Assembly: GCA_964592755.1 (NCBI GenBank)
Contig: CAZQFS010000082.1
Location: forward strand, 1 to 13,632
Source of the DNA: CAZQFS01 sp964592755
GTDB taxonomy: Bacteria > Hydrothermota > Tepidihabitantia > Tepidihabitantales > Tepidihabitantaceae
DNA: 13,632 bases
Direction of reading: 5' to 3'
This document shows positions 6,966 to 13,632 of the stretch, piece after piece (positions within the stretch are counted from its first letter, which is position 1; each line of letters begins with the position of its first letter). The notes under the pieces were generated by a model. That model had not been told where the DNA came from. It ran no database searches and saw only the letters and a list, made by a program, of their open reading frames with translations. The position numbers and the translations under genes were made by a program.

Positions 6966-7787
6966 CCGAGATTCTCGCCCCCGGGCCGCGCCTTCCAGCC
7001 AGTCGAGCAGCTCTGTGGTCACTTGCCGGCGCAGCAACTCCCGGTGCAGCGCAGCAAGGGTTGTGACCCGGACATGATGGCGATGAAGCCACTCCAGCAG
7101 GGCCTGGAAATCCTCCAGCCCCCATTCAGTAAACGCCTGCGGTCTGGGCACGATGCGGTGCAGCAGGAGCACGGTCAGTTCGCTGCGCCGGATGCGGGCC
7201 ATGACTTCTTCCTTGCGGACTGAGCTCCGCAATTCAAGCACCGGAATGCGAAACGGGTCCCGGAGCAAGTCAGGGACGCCAGGCCTGACCGCCCGACCCA
7301 GGCTGTAGCCTGCCCTTGCCACCAGCCTGCGCACCCGCTGGTTCATGTCGCCGTAAGGGTAGACGAACGTGATTACCCGGGTGTTGAAGAGCGATTCGAG
7401 CGTCTCCTTGGAGCCGCGGATTTCTTCCCAGGCCCGGACGCTGTCCAGTTTGGTCAGATGAGGATGGGACAGGCTGTGGCTGGCCACTTCCACGCCGCAT
7501 GAGTCGACCATCTCCTGCACCTCGGCTCGGCTCATGAACCCTTCGTTCGGGCGGTAGGAAGCCACCCTATCAGTTATGTAGTTACAGATTGGCGCGAGCG
7601 TCGCGGTCATTCGGTACTGCCTGAGCAAAGGGTAAACCTTCTCGAAGACGCTATGGTAACCGTCGTCGATAGAAAGAACCACGGTCCGGTTCGGCAGGCT
7701 CAGCGTGTCCAAGGCCGACGCAGGGGGCAGCACAGGACGGGTCATCTGGGCTAGAATCAGCGGCAGTGCGAGAAAAGGGGAAAGCAC
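6915..7787 (-). CDS. Exported polysaccharide deacetylase (NodB-homology, CE4 family)
   Basis: Metal-dependent N- or O-deacetylase acting on a surface polysaccharide or peptidoglycan in the envelope. From the GTG at 7787 it has 290 residues. Motif 1 is SIDDGY (D41, D42), motif 2 is HSLSHPHL with metal ligands H104 and H108, motif 3 is FVYPYGD, and LLLHRI near the end supplies the late catalytic His. FxYPYG is typical of the PgaB-like branch. The N-terminus (LSPFLALPLILAQ) is a short signal or anchor. The frame is open to a TTG at 7823, but that codon lies in the promoter's -35 box. I therefore choose the GTG, exactly 7 nt after the -10. It converges on and overlaps the 3D gene by 51 bp. The substrate is not readable. 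Confidence 0.88.
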   Translation of the reverse strand: MLSPFLALPLILAQMTRPVLPPASALDTLSLPNRTVVLSIDDGYHSVFEKVYPLLRQYRMTATLAPICNYITDRVASYRPNEGFMSRAEVQEMVDSCGVEVASHSLSHPHLTKLDSVRAWEEIRGSKETLESLFNTRVITFVYPYGDMNQRVRRLVARAGYSLGRAVRPGVPDLLRDPFRIPVLELRSSVRKEEVMARIRRSELTVLLLHRIVPRPQAFTEWGLEDFQALLEWLHRHHVRVTTLAALHRELLRRQVTTELLDWLEGAARGRESRLFEHVDVDATRTLHPR

Positions 7788-7794
7788 CCGTCCA

Positions 7795-7823
7795 ATGATA
7801 GACCAGATGCGCGACGTTGACAA
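7795..7823 (-). promoter_or_regulatory. Promoter of the deacetylase gene, leaderless geometry
   Basis: On the minus strand TTGTCA (7823-7818, 5/6) and TATCAT (7800-7795, 5/6) are separated by the ideal 17 nt. Seven nucleotides then precede the GTG at 7787, so transcription should begin on the G of the start codon. This is the strongest leaderless candidate in the window, and it decides the start of the deacetylase. Confidence 0.7.
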
Positions 7824-8008
7824 GACGCGCGGGTCTGGCAGCCTGCTGGTCCCAAGTGGCCAGAGACTTTCGGCCTGCGGGCCGCCGTCGAAAAGCCATC
7901 AGCTCCGCGCGGCACGTCCCCCTGCAATGTGTCCTGGTCAGTCTGCGGCCACCCGCATCCGCCGCGGCACGAGGCGAGTGTCCACTTCGGCACTAAGGTA
8001 CACCCGGG
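7824..8008 (+). other. Intergenic stretch without a recognised gene
   Basis: Together with its flanks this is the only gap over 300 nt, between the deacetylase start and the CvpA stop. Open frames here look like neither family members nor natural proteins (rich in Arg, Cys and Pro, unlike the neighbours). One imperfect hairpin is visible at 7868-7895 (CTTTCG with CGAAAAG, inner GGC/GCC pairs), without a T-run on either strand. I see no tRNA, repeat array or mobile-element end. It probably holds only upstream promoter sequence and the 3' end of the cvpA transcript. Confidence 0.5.
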
Positions 8009-8038
8009 CAAAGGAAAGGGCCGGAAACACCCGGCCCT
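8009..8038 (-). terminator. Intrinsic terminator of the cvpA transcript
   Basis: A perfect 8-bp GC-rich stem (AGGGCCGG with CCGGCCCT, 8017-8024 and 8031-8038) encloses a 6-nt loop. Read on the minus strand it is followed at once by the T-rich TTCCTTTG. It lies 82 nt beyond the cvpA stop and points the right way to end that transcript before the deacetylase promoter. Confidence 0.75.
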
Positions 8039-8120
8039 GACTGTGCCCTCGCCATTCTCCACCTAGGTCGGCGGCGCCCTCTGTGCCTCACCGGCAGTGC
8101 TCGAACCAGGGTCGCGGAAC

Positions 8121-8687
8121 TCAGTGTTGATTGGCATAAGGTAACTCCTTGGACTGAGGGAGCAGGGCGTGGGAATGTTGCAGGTCGCCTGAGCCGTTGC
8201 TCGTAACGGCGTGCGCCGCGCCCCGCTCCGAATCGACTGTTGTTGTCAGTTTCTCACCGAGCCGCAGGATACGCATTGAAGCGACCGAGTTGCTGATGTG
8301 TGCTACACTTGCCGGGAACACGGCCAGCGCCGCGGCAAGCAGGAGCCAGACCACGGTCACGCCCCGGGCAAGTCCGAGCAGGCCGCCGGCGTAGCTGTCC
8401 AATTCAGCCAACCGTGTCCAGTCCACCAGCCTATTCAGCAGTATCCGGGCTGCCCGCAGCGTCAACCAGAAGAGAACCAGCAATACCAAGAACGCCAAGA
8501 CGACCGACACGCGGGGGTTGTTTGTCAGCGGGTCAATCAGTCTCGCCAGCACATCGGCTCGGCGCAGTGCCAGCCATATGCCGAGCACGGCCGAGGCAAG
8601 CGACCCAAGCCCGCGCATGAATCCCTGGCTATATCCACAGGCAGCAGCCAAGACAACAAACAGTAGAATAGCAATATCAGTGGCCAT
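8121..8687 (-). CDS. cvpA: CvpA-family inner-membrane protein
   Basis: Integral membrane protein of the CvpA (colicin V production) family; E. coli CvpA is needed for colicin V export and affects envelope integrity, but its biochemical role is unclear. From the ATG at 8687 it has 188 residues with four hydrophobic segments at about 5-20, 25-41, 59-84 and 101-124, and the family motif LDSYAGGLLGLARGV before the last one. A hydrophilic tail of ~60 residues (SERGAAHAVTSNGSGD) follows. I chose this ATG over one 16 codons upstream because GAGGG sits 6 nt before it (8694-8698) and the first membrane helix begins there. It appears to be transcribed alone, diverging from the HAD gene and ending at an intrinsic terminator. 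Confidence 0.85.
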   Translation of the reverse strand: MATDIAILLFVVLAAACGYSQGFMRGLGSLASAVLGIWLALRRADVLARLIDPLTNNPRVSVVLAFLVLLVLFWLTLRAARILLNRLVDWTRLAELDSYAGGLLGLARGVTVVWLLLAAALAVFPASVAHISNSVASMRILRLGEKLTTTVDSERGAAHAVTSNGSGDLQHSHALLPQSKELPYANQH

Positions 8688-8890
8688 GTTACACCCTCGG
8701 CTCTTCACGTTGCAAATCGTGTGCCGCCCATTCATTCTGCCTAAAATCTTGAAATTAGTCTAGTTGTGGCGTGTCGCCGAGATGTCGAGGCCATCCTCCC
8801 TCTACTCACCGTCGCACCATCTGTTCTGTCTGGTAGGCGTAACTCACTGAGCCAAGCTCACATGTACTGGAGTGACTTCGTCTGCCGCGC

Positions 8891-8918
8891 TTGCGTCGAA
8901 CGTGCCGCAGGGTATGAT
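8891..8918 (+). promoter_or_regulatory. Candidate promoter of the HAD hydrolase gene, leaderless geometry
   Basis: TTGCGT (8891-8896, matching the TTG core) is followed after 16 nt by TATGAT (8913-8918, 5/6). Eight nucleotides then separate it from the GTG start at 8927, so the transcript would begin at or one base before the start codon. Only a weak ATGGG resembles a Shine-Dalgarno. Confidence 0.55.
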
Positions 8919-8926
8919 GGGTTTCT

Positions 8927-9718
8927 GTGCTGAACGCCATTCTGTTCGACCTCGATGACACCCTGATGCCGGATGAGGCTGCGGCCAACGAGGCGCTCGT
9001 GGCTGCCGGCAGGCTCGCGGCCGAATGGCACCGTATCTTGCCTGATGAACTCCGAGACTCGGTGCGCCGTCTTGCCCGGCGCATCTGGCATGAGCATCCG
9101 GTGGTGGCCGCACACGGAGGTCATTTTGACGTCAGCTCATGGGAGGCGCTTTCGACGCGCTTTGAAGGTGACGACGGCGAGATGACCAGACTGCGGGCCT
9201 GGGCGGCAACATATCGACGGCGAGTCTGGACCGATGCCCTGGCTGAGCACGGCATTGCCGACCCGCTGCTTACCGACCTGCTCGATTGCACCTATCCGAC
9301 GGAACGGCGTGCGCGCTACCGACCCTACCCGGACGCGGTGCCGCTGCTCGAGCAGCTCAATCGCAGGTACCGCCTGGGTCTGGTAACAAACGGACCAAGT
9401 GACCTGCAGCGTGACAAGGTCACTCAGGCCGGTCTTGAGCCGTACTTCAACTGCATTACCATCTCGCGCGAGGTCGGCATGATGAAGCCTGACCCGCGCA
9501 TCTTTTTCATCGCGCTGGAACAGCTTCCGGCGTCGCCGACCGAAGCGGTGATGGTCGGCGACAGCCTCAGGCACGATATCGCCGGCTCGCGCGCTGCCGG
9601 GCTCAGGTCGATCTGGGCCAACTACGAGTCAAGGCCAGCTCCGGCCGACCAGGTCCCGGACCATGTGATTAATTCGCTCGCCGAACTGCCCACCGTGCTC
9701 GTCCGGCTGGCCGACTGA
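8927..9718 (+). CDS. HAD superfamily (subfamily IA) phosphatase-like hydrolase
   Basis: Cytoplasmic haloacid dehalogenase-type hydrolase of 263 residues, most likely a phosphatase on a small phosphorylated metabolite; the substrate cannot be read. All four HAD motifs are intact: I, FDLDDT with nucleophile D8 and acid/base D10; II, LVTNG with T154; III, K187 in MMKPDPRIF; IV, MVGDSLRHDI with D212 and D217. A helical cap domain lies between motif I and motif II (about 15-130), typical of subfamily IA (YjjG and similar). The start is GTG, the first initiator directly before the conserved AILFDLDDT, and a promoter -10 lies just upstream. It is apparently monocistronic, convergent with lon. Confidence 0.9.
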   Translation: MLNAILFDLDDTLMPDEAAANEALVAAGRLAAEWHRILPDELRDSVRRLARRIWHEHPVVAAHGGHFDVSSWEALSTRFEGDDGEMTRLRAWAATYRRRVWTDALAEHGIADPLLTDLLDCTYPTERRARYRPYPDAVPLLEQLNRRYRLGLVTNGPSDLQRDKVTQAGLEPYFNCITISREVGMMKPDPRIFFIALEQLPASPTEAVMVGDSLRHDIAGSRAAGLRSIWANYESRPAPADQVPDHVINSLAELPTVLVRLAD

Positions 9719-9741
9719 CGCGGACAGCACCCGGGTTCAAT

Positions 9742-9778
9742 GCGGCTTGTTCGGTCTATCCTGCCCGGACCGAGCCGC
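9742..9778. terminator. Stem-loop between convergent HAD and lon genes
   Basis: GCGGCT (9742-9747) pairs with AGCCGC (9773-9778) and CGGTC (9752-9756) with GACCG (9768-9772): an 11-bp stem with a 4-nt bulge (TGTT) on one side and an 11-nt loop. It lies in the 65-bp gap between the two stop codons, where a shared terminator would be expected. No T-run follows on either strand, so termination is only inferred. Confidence 0.4.
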
Positions 9779-9783
9779 AGAGC

Positions 9784-12192
9784 TTACTCTCGCGGTCTGC
9801 GGTCGCGGCCTGACGGGGGCGGGCAGTACTTGGGGAAAAGGACCCGGCAGACCTCGGCGACATCGTGCACGAAGTGGAACCGAAGCGCCCGGCGGATGTT
9901 CGCCGGAACGTCCCGCAGGTCGCGCCGGTTCTCTGCCGGCAGGATGACCTCCCTGATTCCGGCACGGCTTGCCGCCAGGGTCTTTTCCTTGACGCCGCCG
10001 ATGGGCAGGACGCGACCGGTGAGGGTAATCTCACCGGTCATGGCGATGCGCGGGTCAACCGGCTCGCGCCGCAGCAACGAAAGAACCGAGGCGACCAGGG
10101 CGACGCCGGCCGAAGGTCCGTCCTTGGGTACGGCACCGGACGGAATATGGATGTGGATGTCGGTGTCCTCGAAACTCTTTTCCTCAATGCCAAGCACGCT
10201 GGCATGGGCCCGGACATACGAAAGCGCGGCCTCCGCCGACTCTTTCATGACCTCGCCCAGCGAGCCGGTGAGAATCAGTCCCTTTTTCCCTTTCATCAGC
10301 GTCGCCTCAACAAAGAGAATCTCACCGCCGAACGGCGTCACGGCCAGCCCGGTCGAAACCCCGATGGTACCGCGCCGGGCTGCTACCTCCGGGGTGAACT
10401 TGCGCGGGCCCAGGAACTTCCTGACCTCGGCTGCACCCACCGTTGCCGGCTTGGGATTCCCCTCGGCGAACCGGCGGGCGACCTTACGGACGATCGAGCC
10501 TATCTCCCGCTCCAGATTCCTGACACCCGCCTCCTTGGTGTACTGGCTGATGATGACCTCAAGCCCCTCGTCGCGGAACTTCACCTGGTCAGGCCCAAGG
10601 CCGTTCTCGCTCACCTGTCGCGGGACCAGGAAACCCCGGGCAATGGCGAGTTTCTCCTCGTCGGTGTAGCCGGGCAGCTCGAGCACCTCCATTCGGTCGC
10701 GCAGGGCCGGGATGATTGTGTCAACGATGTTCGCGGTGGTGATGAACATCACCTGAGACAGGTCGAGCGGAACCTCGAGATAGTGGTCAGAGAAGCTGAA
10801 GTTTTGCTCCGGGTCAAGGACCTCAAGCAGGGCCGAGGACGGGTCGCCCCGGAAGTCGGCTCCGACTTTGTCAATCTCATCGAGCATCAGCACCGGGTTC
10901 ATCGAGCCGGCAGTACGCAGCGCCTGGACAATCCGGCCGGGCAGCGCGCCGACATAGGTGCGACGGTGGCCTCGGATTTCGGCCTCGTCGCGGATACCGC
11001 CAAGGGAGAAACGGTAGAACTTCCGGCCCAGTGCCCGGGCGATAGAGCGGCCGAGCGAAGTCTTGCCCACGCCCGGCGGGCCGACAAAGCAGAGAATCGG
11101 CCCTTTGGAGTCGGCCTTGAGCTTGCGCACCGCCAGGTATTCGAGGATGCGCTCCTTGACCCTGACCAGGTCGAAGTGGTCTTCGTCGAGGATTCTTCGC
11201 GCCGCCCTGATGTCGAGCCGGTCATCGGTGCGGGTCTTCCAAGGCACCGCCAGCAGCCAGTCGAGATAGTTGCGGGTGACGGCGTGCTCGGGGGAGGTCG
11301 AGGGAATCCGAACCAGCCGGTCAAGTTCGCGTCGCCCCGCCTCGAGCGCGGCCTGCGGCATACCGGCGTTCTCGACCTTGCGGCGCAGCTCGTCAATCTC
11401 CGCCTGGGTCTGGTCGGCCTCACCCAGTTCCTTCTGAATCTGTCTCATCTGCTCGCGCAGGAAATACTCACGCTGGCTCTTGTCCAGCTCGCCCTTGACT
11501 TGCTCCCTGATTTTCTGGCTCAGTTCGAGCACGTTGATTTCCCGGGCCAGCAGGGGCAGCAGCGAAAGCAGCCGTTCCCTGACGTCGAGCGTCTCCAGCA
11601 GCCGCTGCTTGTCGGCGAGGGCGAGATTGACGTAAGTGGCGGCGAAGTCGGCCAGCCGGCCCGGATTCTCGATATTCATCACCACCGCGGTCATGTCTTC
11701 GGGCAGGTAGGGCGCCATCTCGGCGAGCTTACCGAACAGGTCGGCGACGTTGCGCATCAGGGCCTTGGCGTCGTCGCTGTCCCGGGGCACGACCTCGTCC
11801 AGCGGCTGGACTCGGGCACGCATGTACGGCTCGGTCTGAACATAGCGCTCGACCCGGCCGCGCTTCATGCCCTGGAGCAGGAGCCGCATCGTGCCGTCCG
11901 GGAAGCGGAGCATCTTGAGGATGACCGAGATGGTGCCGGTTCGGTACAGGTCGTCGGGTCCGGCTTCGCCTTCAAGGTTGACGTCCTGCTGTGTCAGCGC
12001 GCAGACCAGCTTGTCGCCGGCCAGCGCGTCGTCAACCAGGCGGGCCGAGCGTTCGGTCGAGACCACCAGCGGTGATACCAGACCTGGGAAGATGACCCCG
12101 CCCTTCACGACGAGAATCGGCAGCTCAGCCGGAAACCGGCCCGCCGCGGCCACCGGGCCGGTCTTGATCAGAAGCTCACTGTTCTCAGTCAA
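9784..12192 (-). CDS. lon: ATP-dependent protease Lon
   Basis: Cytoplasmic hexameric AAA+ serine protease that degrades misfolded and regulatory proteins. The 802 residues (E. coli 784) show the N-terminal substrate-binding domain from ~20 (PILVVKGGVIFPG), a coiled helical region about 220-290 (KSQREYFLREQMRQIQKELG), Walker A GPPGVGKTS (371-379), Walker B VLMLDEIDK (434-442) and the C-terminal protease domain with catalytic S694 (PKDGPSAG) and K737 (GGVKEK), matching E. coli S679/K722. It starts with TTG, overlapping the hsp20 stop by 8 nt, with AAGGG about 9 nt upstream. It is the last gene of the rny-ymdB-hsp20-lon set. Coupling to hsp20 suggests joint supply of holdase and protease. Confidence 0.97.
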   Translation of the reverse strand: MTENSELLIKTGPVAAAGRFPAELPILVVKGGVIFPGLVSPLVVSTERSARLVDDALAGDKLVCALTQQDVNLEGEAGPDDLYRTGTISVILKMLRFPDGTMRLLLQGMKRGRVERYVQTEPYMRARVQPLDEVVPRDSDDAKALMRNVADLFGKLAEMAPYLPEDMTAVVMNIENPGRLADFAATYVNLALADKQRLLETLDVRERLLSLLPLLAREINVLELSQKIREQVKGELDKSQREYFLREQMRQIQKELGEADQTQAEIDELRRKVENAGMPQAALEAGRRELDRLVRIPSTSPEHAVTRNYLDWLLAVPWKTRTDDRLDIRAARRILDEDHFDLVRVKERILEYLAVRKLKADSKGPILCFVGPPGVGKTSLGRSIARALGRKFYRFSLGGIRDEAEIRGHRRTYVGALPGRIVQALRTAGSMNPVLMLDEIDKVGADFRGDPSSALLEVLDPEQNFSFSDHYLEVPLDLSQVMFITTANIVDTIIPALRDRMEVLELPGYTDEEKLAIARGFLVPRQVSENGLGPDQVKFRDEGLEVIISQYTKEAGVRNLEREIGSIVRKVARRFAEGNPKPATVGAAEVRKFLGPRKFTPEVAARRGTIGVSTGLAVTPFGGEILFVEATLMKGKKGLILTGSLGEVMKESAEAALSYVRAHASVLGIEEKSFEDTDIHIHIPSGAVPKDGPSAGVALVASVLSLLRREPVDPRIAMTGEITLTGRVLPIGGVKEKTLAASRAGIREVILPAENRRDLRDVPANIRRALRFHFVHDVAEVCRVLFPKYCPPPSGRDRRPRE

Positions 12193-12604
12193 TCTCTATT
12201 ACCCTTCCGGCTGGTCGCTGCCGGCTGATTTCCACCACGATGACGCCGTTGGCCAGCTCGGCCTTGAGACTGTCGGGTTCGATCGGCACCGGCAGGGGGA
12301 CGCGCTTGCCAAAACTGCCGTAGGGGATTTCAGACTCATAGAAGCTGGCGCCGCGCCGGGCCCCCTCGGGAACCCGTTTCACCCCGGTAATCAGCACCGA
12401 CCCGGCGCCGACCGCGATGTGGATATCCTCCTGACTCACTCCGGGCACTTCGACCAGCAGATGAACCTTTTCTTCGGTAACGTAGAGGTCGGCGAGCGGC
12501 TGCCACATCGCCTCACTCGCATCCGGCCCGAAGAACTGGTCAAACAGCTCATCCAGCTCGCGGCCGAATGCGGTCACGGCACGCAGGCCCGGATAACGCG
12601 ACAT
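12185..12604 (-). CDS. Hsp20/alpha-crystallin small heat-shock protein
   Basis: ATP-independent holdase chaperone that binds unfolding proteins in large oligomers. The 139 residues comprise a short N-terminal arm (RELDELFDQFFGPDAS), the alpha-crystallin domain from about 37 to 128 (DLYVTEEKVHLLVEVPGVSQEDI; the signature AELANGVIVVEI at 115-126) and a short tail with the IXI motif I136-E137-I138 used in oligomer assembly. It follows ymdB after 5 nt and overlaps lon by 8 nt, so it is in the middle of an operon. No CIRCE element or separate promoter is visible just upstream, so any heat control would have to come from the operon promoter outside the window or from within ymdB. Confidence 0.94.
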   Translation of the reverse strand: MSRYPGLRAVTAFGRELDELFDQFFGPDASEAMWQPLADLYVTEEKVHLLVEVPGVSQEDIHIAVGAGSVLITGVKRVPEGARRGASFYESEIPYGSFGKRVPLPVPIEPDSLKAELANGVIVVEISRQRPAGRVIEID

Positions 12605-12609
12605 GCCTC

Positions 12610-13497
12610 TTAGACCTGCTTCTCCTCGGGCTGATTCAGTGTTACCGGCCGAACAAGACGCTGGATGGCCAGAGCCTGCCCGGTGGTCCGGTCAATGTCG
12701 AGCACCACGCCGCACAGCCGGACATCGCCGGTCGCCGGGTGGAGCCGGACCGGAACCATCTCAATCATCCGGCGCAGAGAATGGTCCGAATTCATGCCCA
12801 GAACCGATTCGAACGCGCCACACATGCCGGCATCGGTGATATAGGCCGTTCCGCAGGGCAGAATCCGCTCATCCGCGGTCTGGACGTGGGTGTGGGTGCC
12901 GAGTACCGCCGACACCTTGCCGTTGAGGTACCAGCCCATGCCCTGCTTCTCCGCGGTCGCTTCGGCGTGGAAGTCGACGATGATTACTGCGGCCGACCGG
13001 TGCATCTCCTCGACCACGGGCAGCACCCGGCGGAACGGGCAGTCGAGCGGCTTAAGGAAGACGCGGCCCAGCAGGTTGATGATGCCGACCGGAGTTCCGG
13101 CGCAGTCGAAAGTCGCTGCGCCGTGCCCGGGTGCCTCGATCGGGTAGTTGAGCGGCCGGAGCAGGCGGTGCTCCGAGGCGATGAAGGGCCATCCTTCTTT
13201 TCGGTCGTAGATGTGGTCTCCACCGGTCAGGCAGTCGACTCCTGCTTTGTACAGAGGCTCGGCCAGTCTGGGCGTGATGCCGTACCCGGCCGCGGCGTTC
13301 TCACCGTTGGCTACGACGAGGTCCGCGCCCAGCTCCTTGCGCAGGCCGGGCAGGGCCTGCTCCACCGCCTTGCGGCCCGGCTCGGCACAGATGTCGCCCA
13401 GGAAAAGGACGCGCAGCGGCCGAGTCTTGGCCGGCGGCGCGTCGCTCGACCGCTCGGCCACCGGGTCACGGGGCTCGCCGTTTATCTCAGTGGGCAT
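12610..13497 (-). CDS. ymdB: YmdB-type metallophosphoesterase (TIGR00282 family)
   Basis: Di-metal phosphoesterase of the YmdB/DR1281 family. B. subtilis YmdB hydrolyses 2',3'-cyclic nucleotides and affects biofilm and motility choices, and the gene commonly lies beside rny. From the ATG at 13497 it has 295 residues. Metal/active-site motifs are FLGD (D35), NGEN (E66, N67), GGDHIYD (D94, H95), DFHAEATAEK (H177) and GTHTHVQTAD (H202, H204). At residue 94 the family's usual GNH asparagine is Asp. A 27-residue Ala/Pro-rich N-terminal extension precedes the conserved LRVLFLGD; the nearest later start is a GTG at codon 13. The ATG overlaps the rny stop by 11 nt. A GTG at 13518 is a less likely start. 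Confidence 0.92.
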   Translation of the reverse strand: MPTEINGEPRDPVAERSSDAPPAKTRPLRVLFLGDICAEPGRKAVEQALPGLRKELGADLVVANGENAAAGYGITPRLAEPLYKAGVDCLTGGDHIYDRKEGWPFIASEHRLLRPLNYPIEAPGHGAATFDCAGTPVGIINLLGRVFLKPLDCPFRRVLPVVEEMHRSAAVIIVDFHAEATAEKQGMGWYLNGKVSAVLGTHTHVQTADERILPCGTAYITDAGMCGAFESVLGMNSDHSLRRMIEMVPVRLHPATGDVRLCGVVLDIDRTTGQALAIQRLVRPVTLNQPEEKQV

Positions 13498-13632
13498 ACT
13501 CCACCGCTCGCGTCTCACGGACCACCGTCACCTTTATCTGACCCGGGTACTTCAGTTCGGTCTGAATCTTGGCGGCGATTCGTGCCGCCAGGTCGGATGT
13601 GTCGGCATCGGTGACCTTATCCGGCTCGACGA
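13487..13632 (-). CDS. rny: Ribonuclease Y, C-terminal end (partial)
   Basis: Only the last 47 codons are in the window; the 5' part continues beyond position 13632. The terminal sequence YPGQIKVTVVRETRAVEYAH is the characteristic end of RNase Y, a membrane-anchored endoribonuclease that starts mRNA decay (KH plus HD domains, both outside this window). Its stop codon overlaps the start of ymdB by 11 nt, matching the well-known rny-ymdB neighbourhood. The operon promoter must lie upstream of rny, out of view. Confidence 0.93.
   Translation of the reverse strand, partial: VEPDKVTDADTSDLAARIAAKIQTELKYPGQIKVTVVRETRAVEYAH

Noticed and set aside
7280..7290. Third copy of CAGGCCTGACC, inside the deacetylase gene
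   Set aside because: CAGGCCTG is a short GC-rich palindrome likely to recur by chance here; the copy lies in coding sequence and has no fixed spacing to the other two.
7757..8062. 101-codon open frame across the deacetylase/cvpA gap
   Set aside because: It overlaps the deacetylase start, its promoter and the cvpA terminator, and its Cys/Arg/Pro-rich product matches no family I know.
8088..8112. GGTTCGAGC on the minus strand resembling a tRNA T-arm
   Set aside because: The flanking bases do not form the T-stem and no anticodon or acceptor arm can be drawn around it.
9865..12075. A 736-codon open frame antisense to lon
   Set aside because: It mirrors the lon coding strand in GC-rich DNA. Its composition is not that of a natural protein family, while lon has all catalytic motifs.

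Overview
The window is gene-dense, GC-rich bacterial chromosome (over 60% GC by eye). It holds the tail of an rRNA operon and 13 complete protein-coding genes, plus the last codons of a fourteenth. A PorV/PorQ-type outer-membrane barrel protein implies a Gram-negative cell. That barrel, the YhaM-type nuclease, RNase Y with YmdB, and the frequent GTG/TTG starts would suit a lineage around the FCB group, such as candidate phylum WOR-3. This placement is a low-confidence guess from gene content. The 23S fragment is the best part of the window for settling it.

Layout. Positions 1-513 hold the 3' end of 23S rRNA and a complete 5S rRNA on the plus strand. They run tail-to-tail into a minus-strand set: a PorV-like protein, a YhaM-like OB/HD exoribonuclease, and rsmG, the 16S rRNA methyltransferase. 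A 171-bp divergent promoter region (3071-3241) separates that set from the plus-strand operon yebC-ruvC-ruvA-ruvB, a translation or regulatory factor followed by the Holliday-junction machinery. A spacer with several inverted repeats leads to an exported 3D-domain protein. Its 3' end overlaps that of a convergent, exported polysaccharide deacetylase by 51 bp. Next come a minus-strand CvpA-family membrane protein with its own intrinsic terminator and a plus-strand HAD hydrolase. The window ends with a tightly packed minus-strand operon, transcribed rny-ymdB-hsp20-lon, which combines RNA decay with protein quality control.

The main unexpected signal is at translation starts. At four genes that are first in their transcription units (PorV-like, 3D, deacetylase, HAD), a sigma70-like promoter sits so close to the start codon that transcription would begin at or next to it, and no good Shine-Dalgarno is present. 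The deacetylase is clearest: TTGTCA-17-TATCAT ends exactly 7 nt before a GTG. By contrast, yebC has a promoter, a leader of about 70 nt and a near-perfect AAGGAGG. This suggests mixed leaderless and leadered expression. Other points are a Asn-to-Asp change at a metal-binding position of YmdB, yebC and ruvC in the same frame separated by one stop and two codons, and six non-ATG starts. No mobile element, CRISPR array, tRNA or clearly novel multi-gene system was found.
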